From Tyto alba (lineage: Eukaryota; Chordata; Aves; Strigiformes; Tytonidae): a stretch of DNA of 64,000 nt. Of the stretch, positions 24,206 to 36,246 are shown in pieces. A program made the position numbers and the translations under genes. Numbering within the stretch: position 1 is the stretch's first letter; the number at the start of each line of letters is the position of its first letter. The DNA lies in the NCBI RefSeq assembly GCF_018691265.1, contig NW_024881327.1:26281936-26345935 (forward strand), written 5' to 3'. The notes beneath the pieces are model-generated. The model ran no database searches. It was given only the letters and a program-made list of their open reading frames with translations, and had not been told where the DNA came from.

Positions 24206-27205
24206 ATTCTCTGATCAAAGTTCGGGAAAGTTAAAGATCTGGTAGAAATAATACTAAAATTCCACCAACAATGTGAGGCTGTGAAGTCAGTTTTTGAGCT
24301 GGCAAACTACATCTTGATTTAAGAGATAAAGCAGCATGTCTTGAATACTGAAGCCAGGCAAATCAACGATTATTTGAGAAACATCAGACACATGGTGGGA
24401 AGAATCAGCTTGACACTTTTTTGATAAGCAATAAGCAAAGAAATTTTGTAGTTTTAGATCATTGGTTTAAAGTCACTGTTACATCATAGTTGTTCATGGC
24501 ACATATGAAGTAAGTTGAGAATATCAAACTGGTTCTTAGGGGTCTAATTGATGTCAAATTGGCAGAAATTGAGTAGGAAGGGAGCTCCGGCTACCCCCTC
24601 ACCTCTTGAGGTTTTGCATACTTACTTTATCAGTTGTGCAGATAAGAGCTTTTGCTTCACCAAGCTGTCAATCTGGTCCTTGCTGTAAGATGAAAACACT
24701 GAATTTAATTATGTAGCTGTGGGCCTGGGTTCAGACATCCCCTGTGATATCAGATGTGTAAAGTGAACCTCTGTTGGAAATTAGTGTGTATTACTGATGA
24801 GTGTTGGGAACAAACTATGTGAGTGATCTTTTCAATAGATACTGTGAGAGGTTTATTTTTTCTCCCTTAATTAAAAATAAAAGGCACAAATGCTGACTTA
24901 GAATTGCTCTGGTTATGTAGCGTTGAAATGGTGGACCAGTCATGCTGGGGTTTTATTTATTTTCATAGTAAGATTTGGGGGAAAAGCTATTCTAGACTGA
25001 GTTGAATTTCTGTCAGCATATGACGATGCCGTGTTATTTTATGTGGAGAGAACTTAGTAAGTTGAGAACTTGTGATTTTGGAGGAATGTCTTTCGAAGTC
25101 TTGCTGTTGGTTGCAGCTTACAGTACTGGAGGGATAGAGACAAAATAGTCTCTTAGCTTTCTTTCCCCCCCAATTATACATGTCAGTTTTTCTGGTGGTG
25201 TTGGCAGGAGGTTCAGTGTGCGGGTAGATGTTTATCCTTTTATACATACGGTATTCATGTAATCATTCTTGGCAGAAAGTGGGAATGTAAGTTACAAAGG
25301 TTTTTGAGACTCCCAGGGTAGATTTTCTGGACATGGGGGTTTTGATGGTCATCTGTGAGACCCTTGGATGTGAGAACTGTGGGCTTTGTGGCAGTGCCCT
25401 GCTGTTGTCAGGAGAGGGAAACATGGCTGCCATGCACTAGGGCCATATGGCCCTTCTGGGGCCACAGTGTCCCTTGAAAGGCCCAGTAGTAAAGGTTAAG
25501 CATAATCTGTCGTTCTCAAGTATTTTGTTTCAATTTTACTTTACTAAAGTTGCCACATACATTTCTCAAGTGGTTGGACATTGAGATTTAATAACCTTGT
25601 CTTCTAAATTCACGATACTTTTCAGTGAGATTGGTGGTCAGTGAAACATGTGACCTAATTCAAGGATGAGAACTAGTGGAGTGGTCCTATAGGACCAGTT
25701 CTTGGTTAATTCACAGTTGGCTCAGTATTTGCTAGCCTGCACTGAAAAGAAGGGCTAATAAAAGGTAATGGCTCTGCTGTTTCTGGGGAGGGCTGCTTAC
25801 TGCTCAAAGCTAGGTCAGCTCTTGCAAATCCCTTTGATACCTCGACCTCAGGATACAGGGTGAGTTTGGACATCCCAGTAGTCCCAAAAAATTCTCAAAT
25901 GAAAAAATTACTTTTCCCTATTGTTTTGCCATTGCCATAATCAAAGTTGCCTTTGCGATGTGGTTTCTATATTTGTAGCTGCAGCTTCAGAGCCTGTTCT
26001 AAATTTCATGGCCATCCTTGCACTCTTTGCAGCGAGTGGCATGAAGTACCAGCTTTTATAGCTCATCCTCACTCATTTCCTGATGTTTGTGTTATTTGAT
26101 TGTGGTTTTTGGTTGTTGTTCAGTTACCTGCTAATTATTCTCAGGCTGAATGTTTTGCTCATACTGCGAATTTTCTATTCTGTGCCATTCAAGATGAGGA
26201 TTTGCCCTTCTTACCAGGATTTTAATAGCTTCACACAAAAACATTGTTGAATCCTTGTATTTAGAAGGAATTGGCAGATACGGGTATGTTCTGGAAGATT
26301 AGGTGAGTAATGAGTGTCACCTTCAGGCATCTTCCATGAATTCAGCCTTTCAGATTAAACGTAAAATACTGTTGTTCCTGTATTAATCTAGAAATTTAGC
26401 AAGCTGTTTTTTTTTTTTTTTTTTTTGCAAAGGCAGTAGGAATTAGGTGTAACTAAGAGATTTTTGAAAATTTTTCTGATTATTGTTTCTTCTTTTGGTA
26501 ACAGCAAATACATATTCCCCATGTCCTTCACTTTATCCACATGTACCAAAAGCCTGCAAGTTTTAAATGTTCACTCAAATAGTTAAATAATCGTTCTTCT
26601 TGTTCTTCTTGTAATCCTCTGGAAATTGGGTACTGGGAAGAAAGATTCCAGGAGCCAGTTCTCTTGCAGGAATGAGGAACATACGGATCACTGGTTTTGA
26701 AGTATTTGTCCACTCAGTGGACTGGTTTGAGTGTCAAGATCTGGCAAAGAAATTTAGCTGGCTTCCCCAAGGGGAGTGAAAGCCATTGAAGGCAGTGAAT
26801 ATAATCTAAGTAGCTTCACTTTGCTTTCCTAACGTTTCTGCCAAGGATCACCTAAGCCCTCACAAATGTTCTGCTAAATAAAAGAAAACTGTTGCACTTA
26901 ATGTATACGTTTGCCTTTAGTGGTTAATGGAACATTTGTGCCACATACTCACATCATCTTTCATTTTGGAAGTGAAGGATATAGCGACTTCTGGTTTTTT
27001 TTTTGAGGAATTTGTTTTGTCAGAGAAACGTCTGGTTTATGTAAATGAGCAAGGAATTTGGTACACGACATGATGATTACAAAACAGCATCTATATGGTC
27101 TCTGCATCAGTAATTCAGCTACGTTTTGTAAAAATAGACATTTATAACTTCTATAAATGCTGCCCCTTTTTCAGTGTTAACGAACAAGTTTTCCTCATGC
27201 AAATT
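24206..27205 (+). other. SCFD2 intron between the CR1 and the GC-rich island
   Basis: This is unique intronic sequence with a T20 run at 26407-26426. Nothing else in it can be supported as a feature. Confidence 0.6.
26407..26426. repeat. Poly(T) run, 20 nt
   Basis: This is an uninterrupted T20. It could be a slippage-grown homopolymer or the poly(A) tail of a minus-strand retrocopy. I do not recognise any source gene next to it. Confidence 0.7.
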
Positions 27206-27238
27206 AAAAAAAAAAAAAGAAAGAAAAAAAAAAAAAAA
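27206..27238. repeat. Adenine-rich tract abutting the CpG island
   Basis: A13, then gaaag, then A15. It lies directly before the CpG-rich segment. It may be nucleosome-excluding, or simply an expanded homopolymer. Confidence 0.7.
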
Positions 27239-27242
27239 GGAC

Positions 27243-27660
27243 AAAGCATGTTCGCACTAGTAGTGTAGTCGAATTTTCGTCATGTTCGGGGTAATCGCAG
27301 CAAAAGGCTGAAGCTCAGCCTGGATCAGGTTTCCAGGCGGCGGCTCTTCTCTCTCCGGCGCTCCAACACTGCCGCCTGCAGGGGCCTGCCGCCGGCCTCG
27401 GCCGCGCCGCCGCCCCGGGCCCCCTCAGCCCAGGCCCCGGCCCCGGCCCCAGCCCAGGCCCCGGCCCGAATTGGGCAGCCGGGGCAGACTCGTGGCTGAT
27501 CTCGTTTCCAGTTGTGCAGGAGAGTAAACGCGTGGTGCCGCTTCGGGCTGGGCGATAACTGGTGATTTTGTTTCTGTCCTGCTCTTCTGTGTTTTTAGTA
27601 ACAGATACACGTCCCACCATCCAGCATGTTGATGTCCGGGAGCATGCGTTGGCTTCCATC
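27243..27660. promoter_or_regulatory. Intronic CpG island, candidate promoter or enhancer
   Basis: This roughly 420-bp stretch is dense in CpG dinucleotides, while the surrounding intron is CpG-poor. By hand count 101 of 120 bases at 27361-27480 are G or C, and 27361-27420 alone holds about nine CpGs. CpGs continue through 'aaacgcgtggtgccgcttcgggctgggcgat' (read across 27527-27557) and to the 'gtccgggagcatgcgttgg' part near 27635-27653. Islands of this kind in birds are usually unmethylated and often mark promoters. A minus-strand open frame of 114 codons (27315-27659) covers it, but its Gly-Pro-Leu and Ala-Arg repeats are what this base composition would give by chance. No known gene is recognised. 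A promoter for an alternative or antisense transcript is an inference. Confidence 0.5.
27427..27467. repeat. GC-rich duplicated unit, G4-prone on the minus strand
   Basis: The 17-mer agcccaggccccggccc occurs at 27427-27443 and again at 27451-27467, separated by a further ggcccc. Read on the minus strand it gives a series of GGG/GGGG runs separated by one to three bases, including GGGGCCGGGGCCGGGG. That is a strong G-quadruplex candidate. Confidence 0.7.
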
Positions 27661-28420
27661 CAAACTAAATCTACAGGTCTACAGACTTTTCTTTCACATA
27701 AAACATGCTAGTAATTCACCTTAATAAATTCAAAGCGCCGTTCAGTGTGGAAAAACAGTTCTTGTGTCAAAGTTTAATTATTTTTTTTTTTTTTTTAATC
27801 TGGCTGTGACTAGGTCATACTTTATTAAAATTTTTTTGGTGGCATTTCTGTTGCATGTTTTCTGATGTGGAAAAACAAATCAAAACCCACTTATCACATG
27901 AATCATTGTTAAAGTCAGCAGTAGTCCTCTGTGTAAAATCTGCCAGTAAAGGACGGGAGGATGGGGATTAAACCTGGAGCACATTAAATTAGTTCCAGTC
28001 TATCCCAAGCAGGCTCTGCATTGCTTGCTTAGGCAGGCAAAACGGAAACAGGCAGTTTATAACAAGGCTGGTTTAAAAACTGTGGGGTTCATTTGAAAAA
28101 GATTTATATCCCCCACTTATATAAACATTACAACAGTAAGCTGCAAGCAGGAGGCAAATCTTTATCAAAATCTCTTTAAGAGCTTTTTCACTGTGAATAA
28201 AATGGACAGCATGTACTCTTGTTTGAAGATTCGCCAATATTTGTACAATAATCTTTTCTCAGTGCTCCGACTAATTAAAATACGGCTCAGGGTAGAACAG
28301 CGAGACCACCAACCAGTAATTTGCTGGGAGTGGTAATGATGGAGGTGGTGGAGGGAAATTATTTGGAGGCAGGAGGAAGGATTGTCCTGAGACTGGTTTA
28401 GGTTTGCTGTAGTGGTTATT

Positions 28421-28438
28421 AAAAAAAAAAAAAAAAAA
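28421..28438. repeat. Poly(A) run, 18 nt
   Basis: This is an uninterrupted A18 with no recognised retrocopy beside it. Confidence 0.7.
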
Positions 28439-30049
28439 GTCAAATTTTAAAGAGAAAACAACTATGTCTAGATTTATCTCCACCCATCCCCGTTCCCTGG
28501 TAGATGCTGCTGTTCTTTAACAGTAACACAGAAATTTTGTGGGTTTTGTGATCTTTGCAAGGGCCTGAAGAACTCTGCTGGGAAGGGCAGAATGTTTGCT
28601 CCTGTAAAACTAAAAGTAGTCTGGGATGTGAGAGTCTCAGCTGACAGCTGGAGTAGCTACTCGCATTGTAACATTTGGGGGTAAATTAATTGTGATGATG
28701 TTATTCTGAACATTTATTTTTGGAAGGATTAAATGTGCATTAGTGCAGTAAAAAATCTGTTTGTAGTATTAACACACGATTTTATTTCTAGCTGTTGCAA
28801 TACCAGTTTACTTCGTTTATTTAGGGTACATGTTCTAAGAGTTGTCCAGATCCTGGATTTAACAGAAAGTGCTTTTCATATTTCATTTTTATGCTAATAA
28901 AGTGTCTAAAAGAGCTTTGTAATACTAGTCTGCCTTCCAAAATAGGATCAAAGTCCCAGATAAATGACTTAAAGTATTTTGTGAGTCGTAATATATAACC
29001 AAGATCCTCTGGATTCTCATTAAAAAATAGTTTCTTATACCTCTTCTTTTTTGTTCCAGTGGTGTCTCCATAAGGAATATCACTTATGCCCCAAACATCT
29101 GATTATTGTGGCCTGAGAGCAGACTGACAGACGGCTTGTTAGGAAAGCAGGAGCTTTCTGTGCTGTGGAGGGGGTAAAGAATTTTCTAGTAGTTGCCAAA
29201 AAATAAATTAGTATTTTTCTGCTGTTGTAGGGATATGTGTACACTGTAGTAGAAGCTATGTATGGTAGAGGTTGGAAGCACTCCCACCCTGAGCTGGGGA
29301 GCCAGGTAGGAAGAAAAGAAATTATATCAAACTGCTGTATTTTATCTCTTGCAAGAGTCATGCAAGAGAGACTGCAAGGTAGATAGACATACCCATACTG
29401 GCTTTTGAAAAAGAAGCCAGTTAATACTGAGCTCCATCCCATGACATCTTGATAGTCTAAATTGATACTCTAAATAGGTTACAGTGGGCTCAGAGTGTGC
29501 CTCTGCTGAATTGCTGTCAGCATGCAGTGACTTGCAGTATATTTGGGGGCTGCAAAGGGAATTATTTGCTGCACTGAATGTTATTACTCCTGTCTGGGAC
29601 TCAGCATCAGACTATCAGAGCACTTGAATTAACACTTGGTAACGTGAGGAAGCTACTGCCGATCACAGGTGGAAAAAAGCAAGAAGCTCGCAGTTGGACA
29701 TGGAGGTGAGCATCGGTCTCCCAGCTCTCAGTCTGGTGCCTGGCCACTGGGCCATGTGCCCTTTCTATCCTACCAAAAGGTACAATGGGAAACTACAAAA
29801 TATCTTGCTACCTCACCATCTATCATATACAACTAAATTTGTAGGTTTTTTTTTTTTGTTTGTTGGATTTGTCGTTTTGTTTTGGTCTTTGTAACACTGC
29901 ACATACAACTGCATTTTATTTTGCCTGTTATTGAAATCTGAATTGTAAGTGTTATAACTCAGCACATTCTGGTATTCTCCTGGAATAATTTAAAAAAAAT
30001 AGTTAATATAAAGGTAGCTTAAGTCATGTCTGGGCTAATATTTAAGGCT

Positions 30050-30060
30050 GGGGGGGGGGG
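30050..30060. repeat. Poly(G) run, 11 nt
   Basis: G11 follows 'tttaaggct'. Runs of G this long are uncommon in such AT-rich sequence and are prone to slippage and sequencing error. Confidence 0.75.
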
Positions 30061-32407
30061 TTGTACTTAAAATGGCATGGAATATACATTTCCCCAGATC
30101 TTTAGAGCGAAACTTGAACTTAAGAAATCTTTTCTGTATGAAGCAGCTAGGAAATATATATGAAAGTAACTGAAAACTTCTGAAGTCCTTAAATGTTTGG
30201 AATGGCATGCATGATTTAAGTGTTTTTAGATATTGGGACCAGATGTCCTGTGCTCCAGTCAGCTCCCTTTGCACAAATGTGATATCATGAGGGATAGTTA
30301 TGCTGACTCAGGCGTTTGGCTGCGTGGGAGGGAAATCCCAGGGGGACAGAAATACGGGATTGTTTTTCTAGTTGTAGCTTGTACTGGACAAACAGACGGT
30401 GAGGAGGTGTGGCAGGAGCAATCCTTGGCAGATGGGTTGCCCTCACATCACCCTTGCAACTGGCAGTGGGAGAGCAGCCCAACATCTTCACTTCACTTGC
30501 TTCAGAGCAAGGAGCCAGCTGCGAAACCACTGCCAGTGCCACCCAGCACAGCCTGGCCCCAGGGGGGCACAACGGGAGCGCTGGAAGGAGCCAAAAGGGG
30601 AGAGGACTTGCTGCATGTCAGCCACAGGAAGGGCACGTGTGCTGAGGGACATGGAGCATCATGACTGACAAGCAGGTGTTGGGCATACTTTCTGATAACT
30701 GGCATCCTAAAAGGTCACATACCCGTGCACATACCCATGTTGGCAGGCCCAACCCAAGGCGTGCCGTCTGTTCACCACCGCATGTGAATACCAGCCTTCA
30801 GGATTCCTGCTGAAGGAGCAAGTTGAGTTAAACTGTGCTTGAAGAGAGAACTGTTAGCTTCTAGAGCAGGAAAACATTTCCAGGATGGGATGAGAAGATT
30901 AAAAGAGTGGGATTTCAGAAGTTTTTCACTGTAGCACTATCACGGTGGAAAAACAATTGTCATTTTGCCTATGCTTGTATTTCACTTGGTGGTTTATATT
31001 AGATATATGATCAGTAGTCATTGCAGCTGCAGTTCTTGCACATTCATAAGGGAAAAAATACATCCTTTACTTTGAAGCATCGCTGTTGTTTCTGCCATCC
31101 ACTGCTCTCTGAAAATGGTAACCTGATTAGTTTTTAATGGCAGTGGAAAACTGGACAAGAAAATTAAGGTTTTAACATGATACATTTCATAGGATGAAAT
31201 GAGATGTAGTTGTATAATTAAGCTTGTTTTATTCTCCCCAGCCTGAAAAAGGGAAGGAAAATGTTCTTCCTTGTGCAAATCATGCCACAGTGAGCATCCT
31301 CCAGTGAAGATGTCCTGTCAGTGAAAGATTCCATCCACACACAAAAAATGGATAAGGGGCTCATAAGTTACAAACTTACTCAGGCGTGTGACATCTGCCT
31401 TTAATCACCATGAAAGCCTGAATCCTGTTTAAAGCATGGTGAACCTTGTACAAGGGCTAGAAATGTCAGTACTCTATTGTGATAACATTTACTGTACTGA
31501 TTAACAGCCGTGGTGCTCTGCAGCAGACTGATAATCTGCCTTCGCATGTCTTTGTGTTGCCGTTCTGTCTCCTTCCTGTGGTTCCAGCCGGGACTGTGGG
31601 CAGGGCAGTGGGATCTTCTCCTGTGCAAACCTCCCATGTCCATATATTTTTGCTTAGTGGTTTATGTCATATATTATGTCTTTGTCTATCTGCATACCGA
31701 GATATAAAATATTTTAAAGACAATGCAAAACATTTCCAAGATAACTACTGTTTAAATTAATATCTGTAAAATGCAGTAACGTGATCCAGCATCTGGTGTC
31801 ATATGACCATCTCATGCAAGTTGATGTTTTAAATGGCCTTCAAGTTTCTTGACTTGTAGGAGTTTCAGTTCTTAATACTTTGGTAAATTCCAATAGTTTT
31901 TGGCAGGTATGTTTATTTTAGTGGTAGATTTTCCCTAGGTTTGTGGCCTTTTTTTTTAAGAAAATGAGCAAAAGAGAAGGGATAGGGGGAGAGAATGCTG
32001 CTTTGTTCAGATCTGCATCCATTTTAATTGAAATAGTCAACAAAAAGTTGTGTCTCAAGGATACTGTGAGATGAGGTATGTTTTGGTCAAAATAGTACCC
32101 CTATTCGACATATTTTATGTAATAGTATAATCTCTAAGCATTGCTGAAAACTATCAGGTATATGTTTAGCCCTAACTTGTTGGAATCATGACTTGTATGA
32201 TGCTTTGGTGCAAACTGGCATTGGTGCTTATGCAATGTATGACAGATATCCCAATTGTTTGTTAATACCAAACTTCTAAGGGCAGAAGTTGACTGGATTT
32301 GTTTAAAAAAGTTTGATGGTGAGGTTAACACACTTAAACACAAAAAGCCAACAGCAATAAGAAAACAAATTTCTTTCAAATGAACAGTCATGGGGGCTCC
32401 AAACTCC

Positions 32408-32427
32408 TTTTTTTTTTTTTTTTTTTT
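32408..32427. repeat. Poly(T) run, 20 nt
   Basis: This is an uninterrupted T20 followed by a pyrimidine-rich segment. No retrocopy is recognised. Confidence 0.7.
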
Positions 32428-34191
32428 CCACCCACTAGGACTTGTTTTCCCATTTTACCCTTCTCTAGATCATCTCATTTTTAAATTTTTGGTACCAGTG
32501 TCCACCATGGACTGACCCATCACGAAAAGTCTGGAGGTTTCCCTGCAGCCCTGGGGAGTTTCTGGAACATGTGACATTAGACTGGTGTAGGAGTGAAGGA
32601 TGGTGCATAGAACAAAGGGCTGAAAAAGAAGTCGTTCCTCAAAAGGCAAGAATGTGGAGGAAAAGGCACAAGAAGGGGTTGTTTTGACTCAGTCCCCTTT
32701 TATAAATTACTGCTGTGTGCCAGCCCCCCAAAGCATGTCCAGTATTTCAGTATGTATTACCTTTATCCTTTCTGCTTTTTTTAAAGTATTTTTCCCTTGC
32801 AGTTCACAATTCTTTTCACTGCAATTAAGCACTGTGCCAAAGAGCTTATGGTTTTATTCACCAGATGCATTTTATGAGTAGTGTTTTATTGCGTGAGACC
32901 ACTGAGTTTGTGCTTTCTGCTTATTTGCTGTCCTTTCACCCTCCAAAGTCTTTCTGAAATATGCACTACTGAGAGCATCTCCACTAACTTGCAAATTGGA
33001 AAAATCAGTTTCAACTTCCCTTGTTTCTCCTGTGACTTTCTTGACTAGATTCAAGAGCTGTCTCGTACTCAGAAATTTTCTTCTGTCTGAAGAGACATAC
33101 ATAAACTGTTATTCTTCCTTTTGATAAGCCCACCATCTCTCACTAAAGAAATTTACTCTTTTAGCTGTTTTGTAACTCTCTACAACACTATCTGTAGTTT
33201 TCCACAGCTTCTTAGATATGTGGACACTGGAACTGGGCAAGATATATCAGAATTAATCCTGACAAGTGCCACATACTGTAATAAACCTGCTCCCCTGCTT
33301 CTCTCCCCTGGATTGGTCTTTTTGCTGTGGCTTTGAGGTAAATAAGTCCATTCTGGATTGGATCAAAAATGTAGCTGAGCTAGTTTGCTTTTTCTAACCA
33401 TACTCAAAAGCAGCTGCCTACAGAAGATTAAGAGAAGAGGACAAGGTTATATGATATTGTCCCAGCTCTGACCATTTTGAATTCTGAAACAGATGTAATT
33501 TCTGTGTATTTACTAATATTTGACAGAAATTTTTTCCTCATGTGAGTTTCCCCCTCATCTTTGTAAACCCTAGTAAGAATTTAGCAGCACAACAACTTTT
33601 GGGAAGGAGTTCCACATCTGAGAAATTTACATGAAGAACTACTTCCGTTTAATTTGCTTTTTAAACTGGCTCTTAGCAGCTTCATTCATCAACCCTTAGT
33701 TCTTGTGTTGGGACAGAGAGTGAGCAATCAATCCCCACCTGCCTTCTCTAGTCCACTCATAATTTTTTAGACCTTCTATCCTCTCCATTTTTCCAACCTG
33801 AAGGGTTATAGCTACTGATCTAAGCAGGAACTCACGTCTTTCTCTTTGTTCAGAGCATCTCTCAAGTCTTTTTCAGTAACCTTCTCCCGGGATAGATTCC
33901 CCTCTTTCTTCAGATATGCTCTGCACTATTGAATGAGTGATTTGGTTGTACTACATTTTTCTTGATGTATACCCCTTTCTTTGGTTTATGACCATGTGGA
34001 TTCTTAGCCTTTGCTTTATAGTGACTGAGTACTTTCCAATTGTTCTTCTCAAAGCCAATCTGAGTTTTAACCTCCTAGGATATTATGTTATACCCATGCT
34101 TGCTTTTTTCTCAGTTTTGAACCCCCATCATCTTCTGGCAGTTTTCCCAATATTCCAAGGCTTTTAAAAACAAACAACCAACCTCAGAAAA

Positions 34192-34202
34192 ACACACACA
34201 CA
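34192..34202. repeat. Short (AC)n microsatellite
   Basis: This is five to six AC units in an A-rich context, a minor simple repeat. Confidence 0.6.
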
Positions 34203-35146
34203 AAATCCGGGCATGCATAGCACCACAGATCTTTCTCTGATACATGTTTTATCTTGACTGTGCCTGTACTCCTTTTTCATTCTTCTGACACCATTTTTAC
34301 CATGCTGATTCATGTTTTTACCGAGCACGTCTGTAGAAGCCATCACAACTGAAAGCTTTTGACTGAGTAGGTTGGAAGTACTCCCTTTTTAACTTGCTGA
34401 TGAGTCTCTTATGTCAGACATGCAGTGATTTAAGTAAAATTGTCCTTATCCTTGCAGAGCTTTGCTTAATAAAATCCAGACTTATTACATATCCTTTTTT
34501 CAGTATGTTGTTGCTGCTGAGCCTCCATGAACCCATTAAAATATCTTAACACAGCTGTACACTTAGATGGTTTCCAAAGAGAGAGGGGAAAACTGGACGG
34601 TACGATCTAATGGTACATCGCCAGGCAGCATAACTCACAGGGATGAGGTGATTTCTGAACTGTGGAAGATTAGATATCAGTGGGTTTATTACAAGCTTTT
34701 GTGATGGCCTTTAAATTTTCTCAAAATGTCTAAGTATTTCAGTTCTGATACAGTAACTGAATCTGTCTCTTGTAGCACAAGAAACAAAAATAACTGAAGT
34801 TGCAAGATGATTGGAAACGGGAAATTGTTGTTAAACAGCTGTGGTGCTCACTAAACACAGGAGAAAGGTGATATGAGGAAATCTTAATTGTGTTGTTCAA
34901 AATACAATTTCTTTTTATGTCCTAAGAAAGTTAAATACTGGAATGTACTACTCTGGCTATGGATTATAGGTGCAATCCAATTACTTAGGTCATGATCATG
35001 GGCTAGGAAGTTATTGGCTGAAAGAATTCTCCTGGGCTTCGCTTTTGATAGGGCTTGAACAGCTTGTTTTAAATATTTTTGTTGTTATCACATATTAGCT
35101 GTTAAGTGTCAGTGGTGTGTTTTTGGAATTATGCAAGACACATGTT

Positions 35147-35165
35147 AAAAAAAAAAAAAAAAAAA
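35147..35165. repeat. Poly(A) run, 19 nt
   Basis: A19 is followed by caaaaac. It is a possible tail of a sense retrocopy, but no source is recognised upstream. Confidence 0.65.
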
Positions 35166-36212
35166 CAAAAACTCTGACCAGAAGAGCTTACAAATGTTGT
35201 GCTTTTTAAAAGCTTTATGTTCTAAGTTAATTTTTCTTGCATTTGCCTCGTCACTGTGTTTTGTAGTAAGTGCTAACATCCTGAATAGATACTCAGCAGG
35301 TATAAATTGGCAAAGGACTCTTGATGTCTGTAGTGTTGACTGATAGACACCAATTAAGTATCTGGCCATATGACAGTGTATTGAAGAAGTCATCCAAAAA
35401 GCAGATGATTATTTATATAATTTTCTTTTATATCTCTTGGCAACCTTAAACTCTTGTTCATGTAGGCTTCGAGCCAGCACTGTTGTACAGGGAAGCAGTC
35501 CAATCCTTGGCCTTCATGGCTAGTGGAAGTGTTTCTGTAGCCAAGCAGTAAACCCAAGCAGAGAACCAGTCTGGTTAAAATGATTCGTTTTAATGCACAG
35601 TCACGGAAACACTTCAGCAGGCGCAGGAGGAGGAGGCTGCTGTGGTGGGCAGAAGGCAAGAATGAAGGCCAACTGGGAGAGCACGCATGTAGGATGAATG
35701 TGAATCTGTGTCTTTGACAGCATGAGCCAGGTTAAAAATAGCTTTTAAAAAGCTTACTCATTTTCTTTTATTTGCTTTTTATTTGTTTATGGTAGAATTT
35801 TAAGACTCTGTCTGCAGGGGCTGCCTGGAATTGTCTCAGCAGTTTTGAGAATATAGTTCCTGGGGCAATGCTCAGAGTGGGTGATAAATGCAGAAGAGGG
35901 GACAGGAGATAGAATTGGCTCTGTAGGGATATTTCATTAAAGACAGAGGAGTCATTAAGAGTAATGACAGAGGAGACAGGTCCTAGATGCTTTTACTGTT
36001 TCTTGTGTCTCTGACTAGCAGTTTAGTTCTCCACTGTTTTCTTTATATGTGTATTCTTGGTGGATTTCTGTATTGTCTATCAAGTGAATGAACAGATGCT
36101 GCCATTAAAGAGAAGATGCAAGTCTCTTGGTATTGACAGGGACAAGTCACAAACCTGTTTTGGTCCCCAACAAAAGGCAATGTGATCTTTCTCCTTACCT
36201 TTAATAACTTCC

Positions 36213-36214
<2 letters not shown>

Positions 36215-36243
<29 letters not shown>
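36215..36243. repeat. Longest homopolymer in the window: T29
   Basis: This is an uninterrupted T29, flanked by acttcca on the left and tggaagt on the right (a 7-bp inverted repeat). It could be a poly(A) tail of a minus-strand insertion or an expanded slippage tract. Confidence 0.7.

Positions 36244-36246
<3 letters not shown>

Noticed and set aside
23462..24207. Minus-strand frames across the CR1
   Set aside because: They are antisense shadows of the CR1 ORF2 remnant.
27315..27659. 114-codon minus-strand frame in the CpG island
   Set aside because: The Gly-Pro repeats and Ala/Arg stretches are a translation of the GGGGCC-like tract. There is no domain and no evidence of translation.
30233..30705. 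Overlapping frames (up to 143 codons) in a GC-richer patch
   Set aside because: Three plus and two minus frames are open at once, typical of composition. No family was recognised and no splice sites fit SCFD2.
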